Virus record (IMG/VR): IMGVR_UViG_3300035698_013504 | Location: 1 to 64,000 of that record | Reading direction: 5' to 3' (one strand) | From: a virus | Length of the DNA stretch: 64,000 nt | Part shown: positions 56,654-64,000 of the stretch, piece after piece | How positions within the stretch are numbered: position 1 is the first letter of the stretch | Layout: the number at the start of each line of letters is the position of its first letter | Position numbers and translations under genes: made by a program | Notes under the pieces: model-generated | What the model was told of the DNA's origin: nothing | Database searches by the model: none | What the model saw: the letters and a program-made list of their open reading frames with translations, nothing else

Positions 56654-57836
56654 CGCAACGTTTGAGAAGATTGCGCAGATACTGGCCGAGATTACCATCG
56701 AGAACAGACCTGCTGGGCTGGAGAAGGTTGCCGCCAAGCCGGTTGATGGCGCCGACAAGAAGCCGGTCAATCTTAAGTCCCTTATTAGGGCTTTGAAGGA
56801 ACGCAAGCGGCGTAAGGCACCAGCGGATACACCTGATGATGCGCAGACTGCTGTGCAAGCCGCGTTGGACAAGCTTAACGCCACCGTCAAGAAGCCCTCA
56901 AAGAGTATAGTCTCTCGCATTGCAGGCGGCGCTACCGATGTCGGCAAGTATATGCGCGACGATATACTCAACAATCCTAAGACGTACGGCACTATCGGAG
57001 GTGGTTTAGCCGTCGCTGATTGGATGACACCTAAAACCATAGCGAACGCCGGCGGGGTTATCTCCGCTAATGCCGGTGTACCCAAGGGTGCCCCTTTGAG
57101 CTCTATTCTCGGGGACCCCGACACTCTGAAAAGGGTTGGCGAGACACTTCCGAGATATAAGACTCGGCTGGATGCCGCCGCCAAGTCCGTCAGGGACGCT
57201 AAGAGATATCGTACACGTACGAGTCGGCCCCCAAGTCGAAGCGGCGGGGGCAAGTTCATGAACCTGACTGAGAAGGCCGTTAACTCAAGTCGACAGAACG
57301 CCCAGGCAGTGGAGGAAGTGCGGGATATCCTTAACACGGCCAACGCGACCATGGAGAAACCTAAGGGTTTGCTTGGTAAGGCGATTAACCCCGGGCATCA
57401 GGCCGTACCTATGAACAACCTTAGACGATCCGCCGATAACATTGTGCGGCCCAAGCCCTTTCGCAAGGCTTTGGAGTATGCAAAGCACAAGCTGAAGCTT
57501 ATGAACCCATTCTCACCAACACGTACGGCTGTTGCAGGTATAAACGATGCCAGTCAGTCTCTTGCCAGCGGCGCGTTCAAAAGTACCGCCGACGACGTCG
57601 GTAGGGGTGCGAGCAATGTATTTGGTAAGGGAGCACCGTGGCGTAAAGCGCTAAAGGGAGGTTTTGTAAGAAGGACCGTACAGGGCGGTATAAAAGCCGG
57701 GATAGGAGTTGGCGGTATAGCTCTAGGTCATTATGGTCTCGATAAGATGTTTGGCGACGGTAAGGTCAACTTCCCTAAACAGCCCGACCCGAGTACTATG
57801 GTTGAGCTCGGCAAGACCATTAACCCGAAGAAGTAG
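56646..57836 (+). CDS. paired virion-like protein, copy 1 (396 aa)
   Basis: N-terminus ADATFEKIAQILAEITIENR then GLEKVAAKPVDG. Shares with the next gene the block NNPKTYGTIGGGLAVADWMT, a ASGAFK/R region, and the end FGDGKVNFPKQPDPSTMVEL plus GKTINPKK. Strongly basic, with a short glycine-rich hydrophobic segment (GGIKAGIGVGGIALGHYGLD) near the C-terminus. Tandem duplication is clear. Possible internal head or ejection protein. Confidence 0.65.
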   Translation: MADATFEKIAQILAEITIENRPAGLEKVAAKPVDGADKKPVNLKSLIRALKERKRRKAPADTPDDAQTAVQAALDKLNATVKKPSKSIVSRIAGGATDVGKYMRDDILNNPKTYGTIGGGLAVADWMTPKTIANAGGVISANAGVPKGAPLSSILGDPDTLKRVGETLPRYKTRLDAAAKSVRDAKRYRTRTSRPPSRSGGGKFMNLTEKAVNSSRQNAQAVEEVRDILNTANATMEKPKGLLGKAINPGHQAVPMNNLRRSADNIVRPKPFRKALEYAKHKLKLMNPFSPTRTAVAGINDASQSLASGAFKSTADDVGRGASNVFGKGAPWRKALKGGFVRRTVQGGIKAGIGVGGIALGHYGLDKMFGDGKVNFPKQPDPSTMVELGKTINPKK

Positions 57837-57847
57837 GTATCACGGCT

Positions 57848-59119
57848 ATGCAAAAAACGGCACACGCAATTAGCCAGGGCGCCCTAGAGAAGGTCGCGGG
57901 CCGACTTGAGGCCCTTAAAGCCTCGGTGCTTGCTCGTAACCAGCGTAAGGCGCCAGCGGTGTCCCCTAAGGTGGAAGCCGCGATGGCTAAGGTTGATGCG
58001 GCCACTAATAAGAAACAGGGTATTGTTGGTGAAGCCGCGACGTTTATGGGTAACGAGCTTCTTAACAATCCTAAGACGTACGGCGCTATAGGTGGCGGTA
58101 TCGCTGCCGCTGATTGGATGACACCTAAGCTCAAGGCTGGAGCTGGTGCGCGCAGGGCTGTTATTGCAGGTATGCCAACCAGGTCATCTTTACGCGACAT
58201 GCTGAACCCTAAGAACATGGAGCGGATCATAAAAGCGTTCCCGCAGTACGGGCCACGGTTAAGGCACACCGCCTCTAAACTCAACAAGGCCATTACGGCC
58301 GGTGGGGTTCCTAGACAGAGTAACGGCGCCATAAAAAGCTTCATCGACATTTCAGCAGACGATCTCGATAGAGTGATTAATCTGATGCCGGACAATACCC
58401 ATAAAGCAGTGCTTGAAGCTTACGCCAACGGGACGCTAAATAGGGCAAATATGCCGAGTAACCTTCGCGCAACGCTTAGACAGGCCCAGCAGAACGCCAC
58501 AAAAATAGCGATTAGCCAACAGTTCACGCCGACTCATGGCATAGCCTCTACGATGGATCACCTGTCGGACGTGCAGCTTAAGCGCATGGTCAATAATACG
58601 GGCACGGGTAGTCTAGCGTTTACGGATGAAGTTGCAGACGCACTCAACGTGTCCTCCAAAGCCCTTGAGAAGCCGCAGGGTGCACTCAGTAAGATGTTCA
58701 ACCCGGGCCGCAGGCCCATACCTGGCAATAGCCTCGGCCAAGTTGCAGATGATGTAAAACCCAAGAAGCTCCTCAATCGGCCTTTGGCATACCTCAAGGA
58801 CAAATTTAATGTCTTCCGTAAAGGACGCCCGGCCGCCGGAGCTATAAACTTTGCGGATGATTTTGCCAGCGGCGCATTTCGTGGTGCTGGAGATGATGTG
58901 ACCAAAGCTTTCAAGAAGGTACCGTGGAAGCGCGCGCTTAGCAGCACCGGTTGGAGAGCCGCAGGCACAGGCTTGAAAGCTGTTGCTGGTACAGGCGCTC
59001 TACTCGCCGGTCAGTATGGCGTTGACAGGATGTTTGGCGACGGTAAGGCCAACGTTCCTAAACCGGCCGCCCCAAGTACTATGGCGGAGCTCGGCAAAAC
59101 CATTAATCCTAAAAGGTAG
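57848..59119 (+). CDS. paired virion-like protein, copy 2 (423 aa)
   Basis: N-terminus QKTAHAISQGALEKVAGRLE; then NNPKTYGAIGGGIAAADWMT and the end FGDGKANVPKPAAPSTMAEL plus GKTINPKR, matching copy 1. The middle (about residues 150-260) is unrelated and longer. The C-terminal hydrophobic element is GLKAVAGTGALLAGQYGVDR. Twelve bases follow before the protease-like gene. Confidence 0.65.
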   Translation: MQKTAHAISQGALEKVAGRLEALKASVLARNQRKAPAVSPKVEAAMAKVDAATNKKQGIVGEAATFMGNELLNNPKTYGAIGGGIAAADWMTPKLKAGAGARRAVIAGMPTRSSLRDMLNPKNMERIIKAFPQYGPRLRHTASKLNKAITAGGVPRQSNGAIKSFIDISADDLDRVINLMPDNTHKAVLEAYANGTLNRANMPSNLRATLRQAQQNATKIAISQQFTPTHGIASTMDHLSDVQLKRMVNNTGTGSLAFTDEVADALNVSSKALEKPQGALSKMFNPGRRPIPGNSLGQVADDVKPKKLLNRPLAYLKDKFNVFRKGRPAAGAINFADDFASGAFRGAGDDVTKAFKKVPWKRALSSTGWRAAGTGLKAVAGTGALLAGQYGVDRMFGDGKANVPKPAAPSTMAELGKTINPKR

Positions 59120-59131
59120 GCGTCTACAGCC

Positions 59132-60631
59132 ATGCTAAAATCGATACACTCAACCAGCTACGACTACGGCGAGCCCATGATGAGACTCGTGGACGTTCAT
59201 AGTCGCGGTGTCGACAGTGCCTGGATGGAGAAGCGGTCAGCGGTACTCACCGAAGCGATCGCGAACATCAGGCCAGAGCGTGGGCGGTCGTTCATTCACC
59301 TCATCGCCATGGGCTCGTGCGATACCTACGGCGGCAATCGCAACGGTGACTGGTTCACAAAGACAGCTGAAGAGTTCGAGGTCCCCTACCCGGAGGAGAA
59401 CCCTGAGAAGGGCGCTGGTAAACTCATCAAGGTAAGCTGTGGCCTCATCGAGCGTCATGACACCTTCGTGAAGTACGGGCACGTCTTTAGTCATCACAAG
59501 AATAAGGATCCCGGGATTGCCAGCGGGTCTATCCACACTTCGGCGTGGAACCCGGACATGGACCGCGTCGAGTTGATCATCAACGTCGACAACGGTAAGT
59601 GGGAGAATGACCTCACCAAGCTCGCGAGCGGTGACGACATCCCCGTGTCGATGGCGTGTAAGGTCCCGTGGGATATCTGTACCGCCTGCGGTCATTACGC
59701 CCGGACACGTAAGGACTACTGTTCGCACGCTAGAGACATGATGACACAGATTACGAAGTCGGGTCACCTCGTTGGCGTACTTAACGAGCGGCCCACCTTC
59801 TTCGACATCTCCAAGGTACTCCGCCCCGCCGACCGTATCGCCTGGAGTTTGCAGAAGGTCGCATCTGCCGCTAACACAATCGTGACACCGGACAACGTTA
59901 TCGTCTCTTCGTCAGCGTTGGCGGATGAGATGGGACTCGTAGCGCCCTTGGCGGTAGCTATGGACGTACCCCTTATCTTGATGAAGCGCGCGGCCCAGTT
60001 GCGTAAGCTCTCCGAGATGGAGAAAGAGGTTGAAGGTGAGATGCAGGGCCACAGCAAGAAGCGTGGCGTCATCCGCCTAACGATCGCAGTACCGCAAGAC
60101 GATCAGATTGACGAGAAGGACACGAAGACACTCAGGTCAGACGACCTGAACAATGTTCTCGGCCAGATGTCGGGTAAAGGCATCAGTCTTGGGCTGAAGG
60201 ACTTCTTACGCCTCGTAATGGGCGATATCGATGACTTGGACAGCGTCATCCCGACCGCGAGTTCTATGTTGCCATCAGTCTTCCGAGACCTAGTGGAAGA
60301 CGGCGACACGGAAGAAGTATCCGGTGACGCGACGTACAAGCCGACGAAGGGTAAGGTCTCCAAGGACACGGAGGCCGTCACCGACAAGCTCACTGAGAAG
60401 TGTTCAATTCACAGTGGTCCTGTCACGCGGCGAATCATGATCGTGAAGATCGGCCCGCGTCGGTCAGCGACGTCGGAGGATGATCAGGTGGAGAAGGCTT
60501 CGGCCGAAATCCAAGCAAAAGCGAGGGTGCTGGCACGTGAATACGCCAAGTACAAAATAGCCTTTGCGTCTGACCATTCTGCTGACGAGACTATAAACAC
60601 CTTGACCGTGTTACAAAACTTCGTACAATAA
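59132..60631 (+). CDS. putative prohead protease / virion protein (499 aa)
   Basis: Residues 60-190 carry a GNRNGDWFTK entry, LIERHDTFVKYGHVFSHHKN with candidate catalytic H117, a KDPGIASGSI loop, WNPDMDRVELIINVD, and IPVSMACKVPWDIC with candidate nucleophile S173. This order resembles assemblin-fold prohead proteases. A Cys/His cluster (CTACGHYARTRKDYCSHA) follows and may bind zinc. The C-terminal ~250 residues are extra (EKEVEGEMQGHSKKRG...). Directly upstream of scaffold-like and capsid-like genes. Could instead be a portal-neighbour structural protein; the catalytic assignment is by pattern only. Confidence 0.62.
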   Translation: MLKSIHSTSYDYGEPMMRLVDVHSRGVDSAWMEKRSAVLTEAIANIRPERGRSFIHLIAMGSCDTYGGNRNGDWFTKTAEEFEVPYPEENPEKGAGKLIKVSCGLIERHDTFVKYGHVFSHHKNKDPGIASGSIHTSAWNPDMDRVELIINVDNGKWENDLTKLASGDDIPVSMACKVPWDICTACGHYARTRKDYCSHARDMMTQITKSGHLVGVLNERPTFFDISKVLRPADRIAWSLQKVASAANTIVTPDNVIVSSSALADEMGLVAPLAVAMDVPLILMKRAAQLRKLSEMEKEVEGEMQGHSKKRGVIRLTIAVPQDDQIDEKDTKTLRSDDLNNVLGQMSGKGISLGLKDFLRLVMGDIDDLDSVIPTASSMLPSVFRDLVEDGDTEEVSGDATYKPTKGKVSKDTEAVTDKLTEKCSIHSGPVTRRIMIVKIGPRRSATSEDDQVEKASAEIQAKARVLAREYAKYKIAFASDHSADETINTLTVLQNFVQ

Positions 60632-60684
60632 AGGTAATGGCAAACACGGTCTTACGACGTATTACTCAGTAAAGGAGAAGTGTG

Positions 60685-61971
60685 ATGGCCAAAGACCCGA
60701 ACCTGCTCAGTCACATGCAGGGCTTCCTTGATGAAGTCCGCATGGAAAAGCAGGCGGCTGCGGGTGGACAGTCTGACCCCGGTACGTCCCACCCCGTTGG
60801 GAATGCTGACGACCAGACCCAAGCAGCGTCTGAAGGTGCCCGTTCGGCTGAAAACACCAGTGACGTTAAAGCTGGCGTAGGTGCGCCGTCTGTTGACTCC
60901 AGTGGAGAAGCAGGCTCAGCACCCGAGAACAGCACGAAGGGCCAAGGCACCGAGATCCAGGGAGCTGACGAAACGAAGGGTAACGTGCCGACGCCTGGCA
61001 CCGCCCCCGACAAGCCCACTGAGTCGACTTCGCATCAGTCGAACCAGACCTGGCAAGAGAAGTACTCGGCGCTTACCACGACCGGAAACCAGCTTATCGA
61101 ATTGCTTAGCAAGATCGATGGTGGTGTCCCGGAAGAGAAGCAGGCCGCAGAGGGCGAGCAGGCCCCTGTAGTCGCGCCTGTTGTTGCACCCGCCGTATCT
61201 GAAAAGACCGCCGCAGAGCAGAAAGCCGTCGAGGAAGCTGGCCAAGCCGGTTACCTCGCAGGTCAGGCGCTCGCCGGTGATCTCGGTATCGATAAGACGG
61301 CTGCCGAAGAGAACGCCGCTATCGTTAGTAGCATGATGAAGTCGGCCGATGAAGACGCGCAGACTTTCGTTGATTACGTCACGGGTTTCGCCGAGGGCGA
61401 GCAGCGAATGGGTAAGCAGTCTATGGTCCCCGCTGGTGCCCTCGAAGAGGAAACCGGTGAGGAAGCTCCGGCCGAAGCCCCCGCGCCTGAAGAGGAAGCC
61501 GCACTTGCCGCCCTTGCTGGCGGTGGTGGCGGTGGCGAAATGCCCCCGATGGGCGGCGAAATGCCCCCTATGGGCGGCGAAGCCCCTCCTGAGGCGGGTC
61601 TCGGAGAAGAGTCCGGCGCCGAAGAGGCCATTGTTCAGCTCATACAGGCCCTCGAGGAAGCTGGTATCTCCCCTGAAGAACTCATGGCCGCGCTCCAACA
61701 GGGTGGCGGTGGTGATATGATGGGTGGTGGTGAAGAGATGGCGATGGGCGGCGGCGGAATGCCCCCCATGCCCCCCGAAGCCCCCGCAGAAGCTCCTCCC
61801 GGTATCCCTGGGGAGGAAGCCAAGCTCGCTTCGCTTCGAATGACGGCTAAGGCTGAAGGCATGCTCGCAGGCATGATCCTCAGTCAGCCCCAGGAGAAGC
61901 AGGCCGCAGCGATGGTTACGATTCAGGGTCGCGTCCGAGACTTGCTCGCTGCTAAAGCGCAGAGAGCGTAG
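60685..61971 (+). CDS. scaffold-like low-complexity protein with many EKQAA/EKTAA motifs (428 aa)
   Basis: The ATG at 60685 lies seven bases after AAAGGAG. Very rich in Glu, Ala, Pro, Gly and Met. MEKQAAAGG (~17), EEKQAAEGE, SEKTAAEQK, IDKTAAEEN and QEKQAAAMV recur along it; MPPMGGEMPPMGGEAPPEAG is a short repeat. Between protease-like and capsid-like genes, acidic and likely helical or disordered, it fits an internal scaffold cleaved during head maturation. Confidence 0.65.
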   Translation: MAKDPNLLSHMQGFLDEVRMEKQAAAGGQSDPGTSHPVGNADDQTQAASEGARSAENTSDVKAGVGAPSVDSSGEAGSAPENSTKGQGTEIQGADETKGNVPTPGTAPDKPTESTSHQSNQTWQEKYSALTTTGNQLIELLSKIDGGVPEEKQAAEGEQAPVVAPVVAPAVSEKTAAEQKAVEEAGQAGYLAGQALAGDLGIDKTAAEENAAIVSSMMKSADEDAQTFVDYVTGFAEGEQRMGKQSMVPAGALEEETGEEAPAEAPAPEEEAALAALAGGGGGGEMPPMGGEMPPMGGEAPPEAGLGEESGAEEAIVQLIQALEEAGISPEELMAALQQGGGGDMMGGGEEMAMGGGGMPPMPPEAPAEAPPGIPGEEAKLASLRMTAKAEGMLAGMILSQPQEKQAAAMVTIQGRVRDLLAAKAQRA

Positions 61972-61982
61972 GAGGAACCCAA

Positions 61983-62375
61983 ATGTCGGAAATGATTCAA
62001 GTACCTAAGGGTCTCCTCCCGCTGGTGGTGTCCTTTGTCAAGCAGTCCAGTGCCCTGCTTAGGGAAGCTGGAGAGACGATGGAAGCCGGTCAGGAGAAGA
62101 CTGCCGCCGTACAAGAGGCTCTTACACAGAAGGCTGCTGCCGCTGTGAAAGAGTGTATTGAAAGCGGGTTGATGTCAGACGCAGCTAAGGAAAGCGCCAT
62201 CGGCACGTTGTCGACGGATCATGCTACCGCGCTGGCGTCGTTGGAAAAGGTTGCTCGAGATATCCGCCCCTTCTCTACAGGTGGACCTTCGCCTCGCTCG
62301 GGTGACGATGGCGGTACCGACGGTAAGTCGGCTGCCGATTCACAATTCGAACAAAAACTTGGCTTCACCGGTTAA
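61983..62375 (+). CDS. small helical head-region protein (130 aa)
   Basis: TAGGAGGAACCCAA upstream. Helical: SEMIQVPKGLLPLVVSFVKQ, then GQEKTAAVQEALTQKAAAAV and ALASLEKVARDIRP. It repeats the EKTA and EKVA motifs. The C-terminus is Gly/Ser/Asp-rich. Possibly a scaffold partner or minor head protein. Confidence 0.6.
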   Translation: MSEMIQVPKGLLPLVVSFVKQSSALLREAGETMEAGQEKTAAVQEALTQKAAAAVKECIESGLMSDAAKESAIGTLSTDHATALASLEKVARDIRPFSTGGPSPRSGDDGGTDGKSAADSQFEQKLGFTG

Positions 62376-62402
62376 CGTTAACCGTTGAGTCATTCCCTCA
62401 AC
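62369..62402 (+). promoter_or_regulatory. palindrome and hairpin before the decoration-like gene
   Basis: The perfect palindrome CGGTTAACGTTAACCG (62369-62384) overlaps the stop codon and is followed by GTTGAG - TCATTCC - CTCAAC. The strong ribosome site AAGGAGGAATTAAGG follows. May set the expression ratio between scaffold and head proteins. Confidence 0.45.
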
Positions 62403-62418
62403 AAGGAGGAATTAAGGT

Positions 62419-62946
62419 ATGCCTGGCGACATGACCCCCGGACAAATGTACGATCACGAGCTTAACCCCACGAAGGGGTGGCCGTCTCCGTACGCTATCG
62501 ATTACGCCGCAGCGGTCTCGGCCTCCGAGACCAATACGATTCAAGCTGGTATGGGCTGCTACCTGGACGCCAATGGCGAATTCAGGCTTGGTAGCTCCGC
62601 CGGTGCTGTCACGATCCTCATGCTTCAGAACGTGAATGACTTCGATGCGAACTCCGACGTCGGCAACATCTCCGGCGGCGTAATGAGCGGCTTGCCCTGT
62701 GTGGCCAGCTACGAAGTCTGGACGACCGAGTTCGTCGCTGGTAACTACGCCCCCAACGATTACCTCAAGATCGAAACCGCCGCTGGTAACATCGGCAAGG
62801 TCACTGAAGGCAACGCCTACATCGACCAGATCTGTGGTATCGTCTCGTTGGGTACGTTCAGCAACGAGCACCAGGTCAGCGTCCTGCAGTTCTGGACCTA
62901 TCACCTGCCGCCCATGAGTACGTCGAGCTCGTCTAGCTCCGCGTAG
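62419..62946 (+). CDS. capsid decoration-like protein (175 aa)
   Basis: AAGGAGGAATTAAGGT upstream suggests high expression. Gly/Ala/Asn-rich and beta-like (GMGCYLDANGEFRLGSSAGA; ASYEVWTTEFVAGNYAPNDY), ending in a Ser run (STSSSSSSA). Composition and position just before the capsid-like gene fit a head decoration or fibre protein; homology not verified. Confidence 0.6.
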   Translation: MPGDMTPGQMYDHELNPTKGWPSPYAIDYAAAVSASETNTIQAGMGCYLDANGEFRLGSSAGAVTILMLQNVNDFDANSDVGNISGGVMSGLPCVASYEVWTTEFVAGNYAPNDYLKIETAAGNIGKVTEGNAYIDQICGIVSLGTFSNEHQVSVLQFWTYHLPPMSTSSSSSSA

Positions 62947-62961
62947 CCGTTTCACAATCAG

Positions 62962-63003
62962 CCCGGAGACCGCTAGTCCCAGATAAGTGGAGCGGTCTCC
63001 GGG
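62962..63003 (+). terminator. perfect 13-bp hairpin between decoration and capsid genes
   Basis: CCCGGAGACCGCT - 16-base loop - AGCGGTCTCCGGG. No T-run follows, so it may be a partial terminator, an mRNA-stabilising hairpin or a processing site that raises capsid mRNA levels. Confidence 0.6.
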
Positions 63004-63059
63004 AGTCACACGACAATAGTGACACGTTACTAACGTCGTAAACAGAAGGAGTAAAAGAG

Positions 63060-63985
63060 ATGCCCGACCCGACCGCCAAAATGGTCAACGAGGCACTTCT
63101 GGACCGCCTCGCAGACGACGGCATGAAGAAGGAAGCGCAAGACGCCGTCACGGACTACGTTCGCATGAGAGTTCGTGAAGACGGCTTCCTCCGCCGTATT
63201 ATGAATCCCGTCCAGATCAGCAACGATCAGCTCGACCGTCAGGTCGACACCGACAAGCCGGTGAAGATCGTCGACATGGAGCCGGACAGCCCGGCCGCCC
63301 AGAGTGTTCCGTTCGCGACTCTGCCCTCCAACCGCTACATCCGCGGTCGGAGATGTCGAGTTATGTTCGACCGGATCGAAACTCCCCGCTTCACTAAGGA
63401 TGTTACCGAGCTCCGTACGTACGACATGGACATCCGTCAGGTCCTGTCGGACAACGCGATCAAGGACGTCCTGGCCGAAGAGGATGGCAAGTTGTTGCGG
63501 CCATCACGCAGATTCTCGGTTCGCAGGGAGCCACGGTCACCGAGACCGGCAGTATTCAGTGGCAGGCCATCAGTGGCGGTATCACCCGCGACACCATCGC
63601 CGACGCCATGAAGATTCTCCCCTCCACCCCGAGTCACCTTAACTGCGCGACCGTCCTGGTGAACAACATCACCATCTGGGACATCGTGAAGTGGGAACGG
63701 CCCGAAGTTGGTGGCGATCTCGCACAGGAAATCCTGATCAACGGTTTCGCCGAGCGTACCCTCATGGGTTGCCGGTGGATCATCACGATCAAGACTTCGC
63801 TCGTCCCGACGAACACTATCTTCCAGTTTGCCGAACCGAAGTTTATCGGCAAATTTTTCGTTTTGGAAGATACGACGATGTACATCGACAGAAAAGCTTT
63901 CATGCTCGAGTTCTTCGCCTATGAAGAGATCGGTTGCACGATCGCCAATGTCGCTTCCGTAGCTCGCGCCGACTTCACGGCGTAA
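63060..63985 (+). CDS. major capsid-like protein, interrupted by an apparent one-base deletion near 63486-63495
   Basis: AGAAGGAGTAAAAGAG precedes the ATG. Frame one gives a long N-terminal arm (MVNEALLDRLADDGMKKEAQ) and VRMRVREDGFLRRIMNPVQI, then stays plausible to VLAEEDGK. After this it becomes Arg/Ser/Pro junk and stops at 63611. A second frame, open from the same point, continues with VVAAITQILGSQ, a T-G-S-I-Q-W segment, NCATVLVNNITIWDIVKWER and ends EEIGCTIANVASVARADFTA. Inserting one G after GGCAA joins them into about 308 residues, a compact HK97-type capsid size. Either an assembly error, a mutation, or a -1 programmed shift (no classic slippery site is seen). Confidence 0.65.
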
Positions 63986-64000
63986 GCGGCGAACACGCCA

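Noticed and set aside
1-64000. tRNA or rRNA genes
   Set aside because: No cloverleaf with a GTTCGA-like arm and no rRNA-like stretch was recognised by eye. A tRNA scan would be decisive.

Overview
The window looks like part of the genome of a large tailed double-stranded DNA bacteriophage, moderately G+C-rich by eye (not computed). The evidence is dense, short, nearly all plus-strand genes with ATGA or TAATG overlaps, a multisubunit RNA polymerase of its own, a phage-type FtsZ/tubulin GTPase, a prohead-protease/scaffold/decoration/capsid block at the right end, and dozens of small unrecognised genes. The host cannot be named from the sequence. Terminase, portal and tail genes are not in the window.

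Left third (1-12 kb): small hypothetical genes, then 13 consecutive paralogues of one unrecognised protein of about 160 residues (2387-9064), then three zinc-knuckle paralogues and a few small genes.

The most striking locus is 12.1-14.5 kb. A Nop/IS110-like protein without a nuclease domain (12093-13106) is followed by a strong hairpin and by a non-coding array (13183-14530) with an 18-nt step. Two different 10-nt motifs alternate, separated by 8-nt variable segments, giving a 36-nt unit repeated 37 times. This matches the architecture of TIGR-Tas systems (tandem interspaced guide RNA array plus Tas protein, 36-nt dual-spacer guides), probably of the nuclease-less kind.

Accessory middle (14.6-32 kb): a TcmP-like protein with two helix-turn-helix segments, a convergent minus-strand protein with two MptE/DUF115-like domains, four small membrane paralogues, a NADAR (YbiA-like) protein, a duplicated overlapping gene pair (24039-25994), several zinc-ribbon proteins, an HD phosphohydrolase, a double ExoX-C-like protein and a membrane-anchored lytic transglycosylase-like protein. 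Hairpin terminators and a recurrent ACGCGTTRCTATA promoter-like motif divide this part into units.

Right half (32-64 kb): a 3'-phosphoesterase/DNA ligase fusion, the FtsZ-like protein, an RNA polymerase made of a beta/beta'-N fusion (40128-44507) and a separate beta'-C subunit (47270-49120), and many glycine-rich, proline-rich or membrane-active proteins that carry recurring EKQA/EKTA/EKVA motifs. A head block follows: putative prohead protease, scaffold-like protein, small helical protein, decoration-like protein and a major-capsid-like gene with an apparent one-base frameshift. Three host sigma70-like promoters (TTGACC/TTGCGT/TTGAGC, 17 nt, TARACT) start the ligase, 33.7-kb and 49.7-kb units, so the phage probably uses host polymerase for some units and its own enzyme for others.
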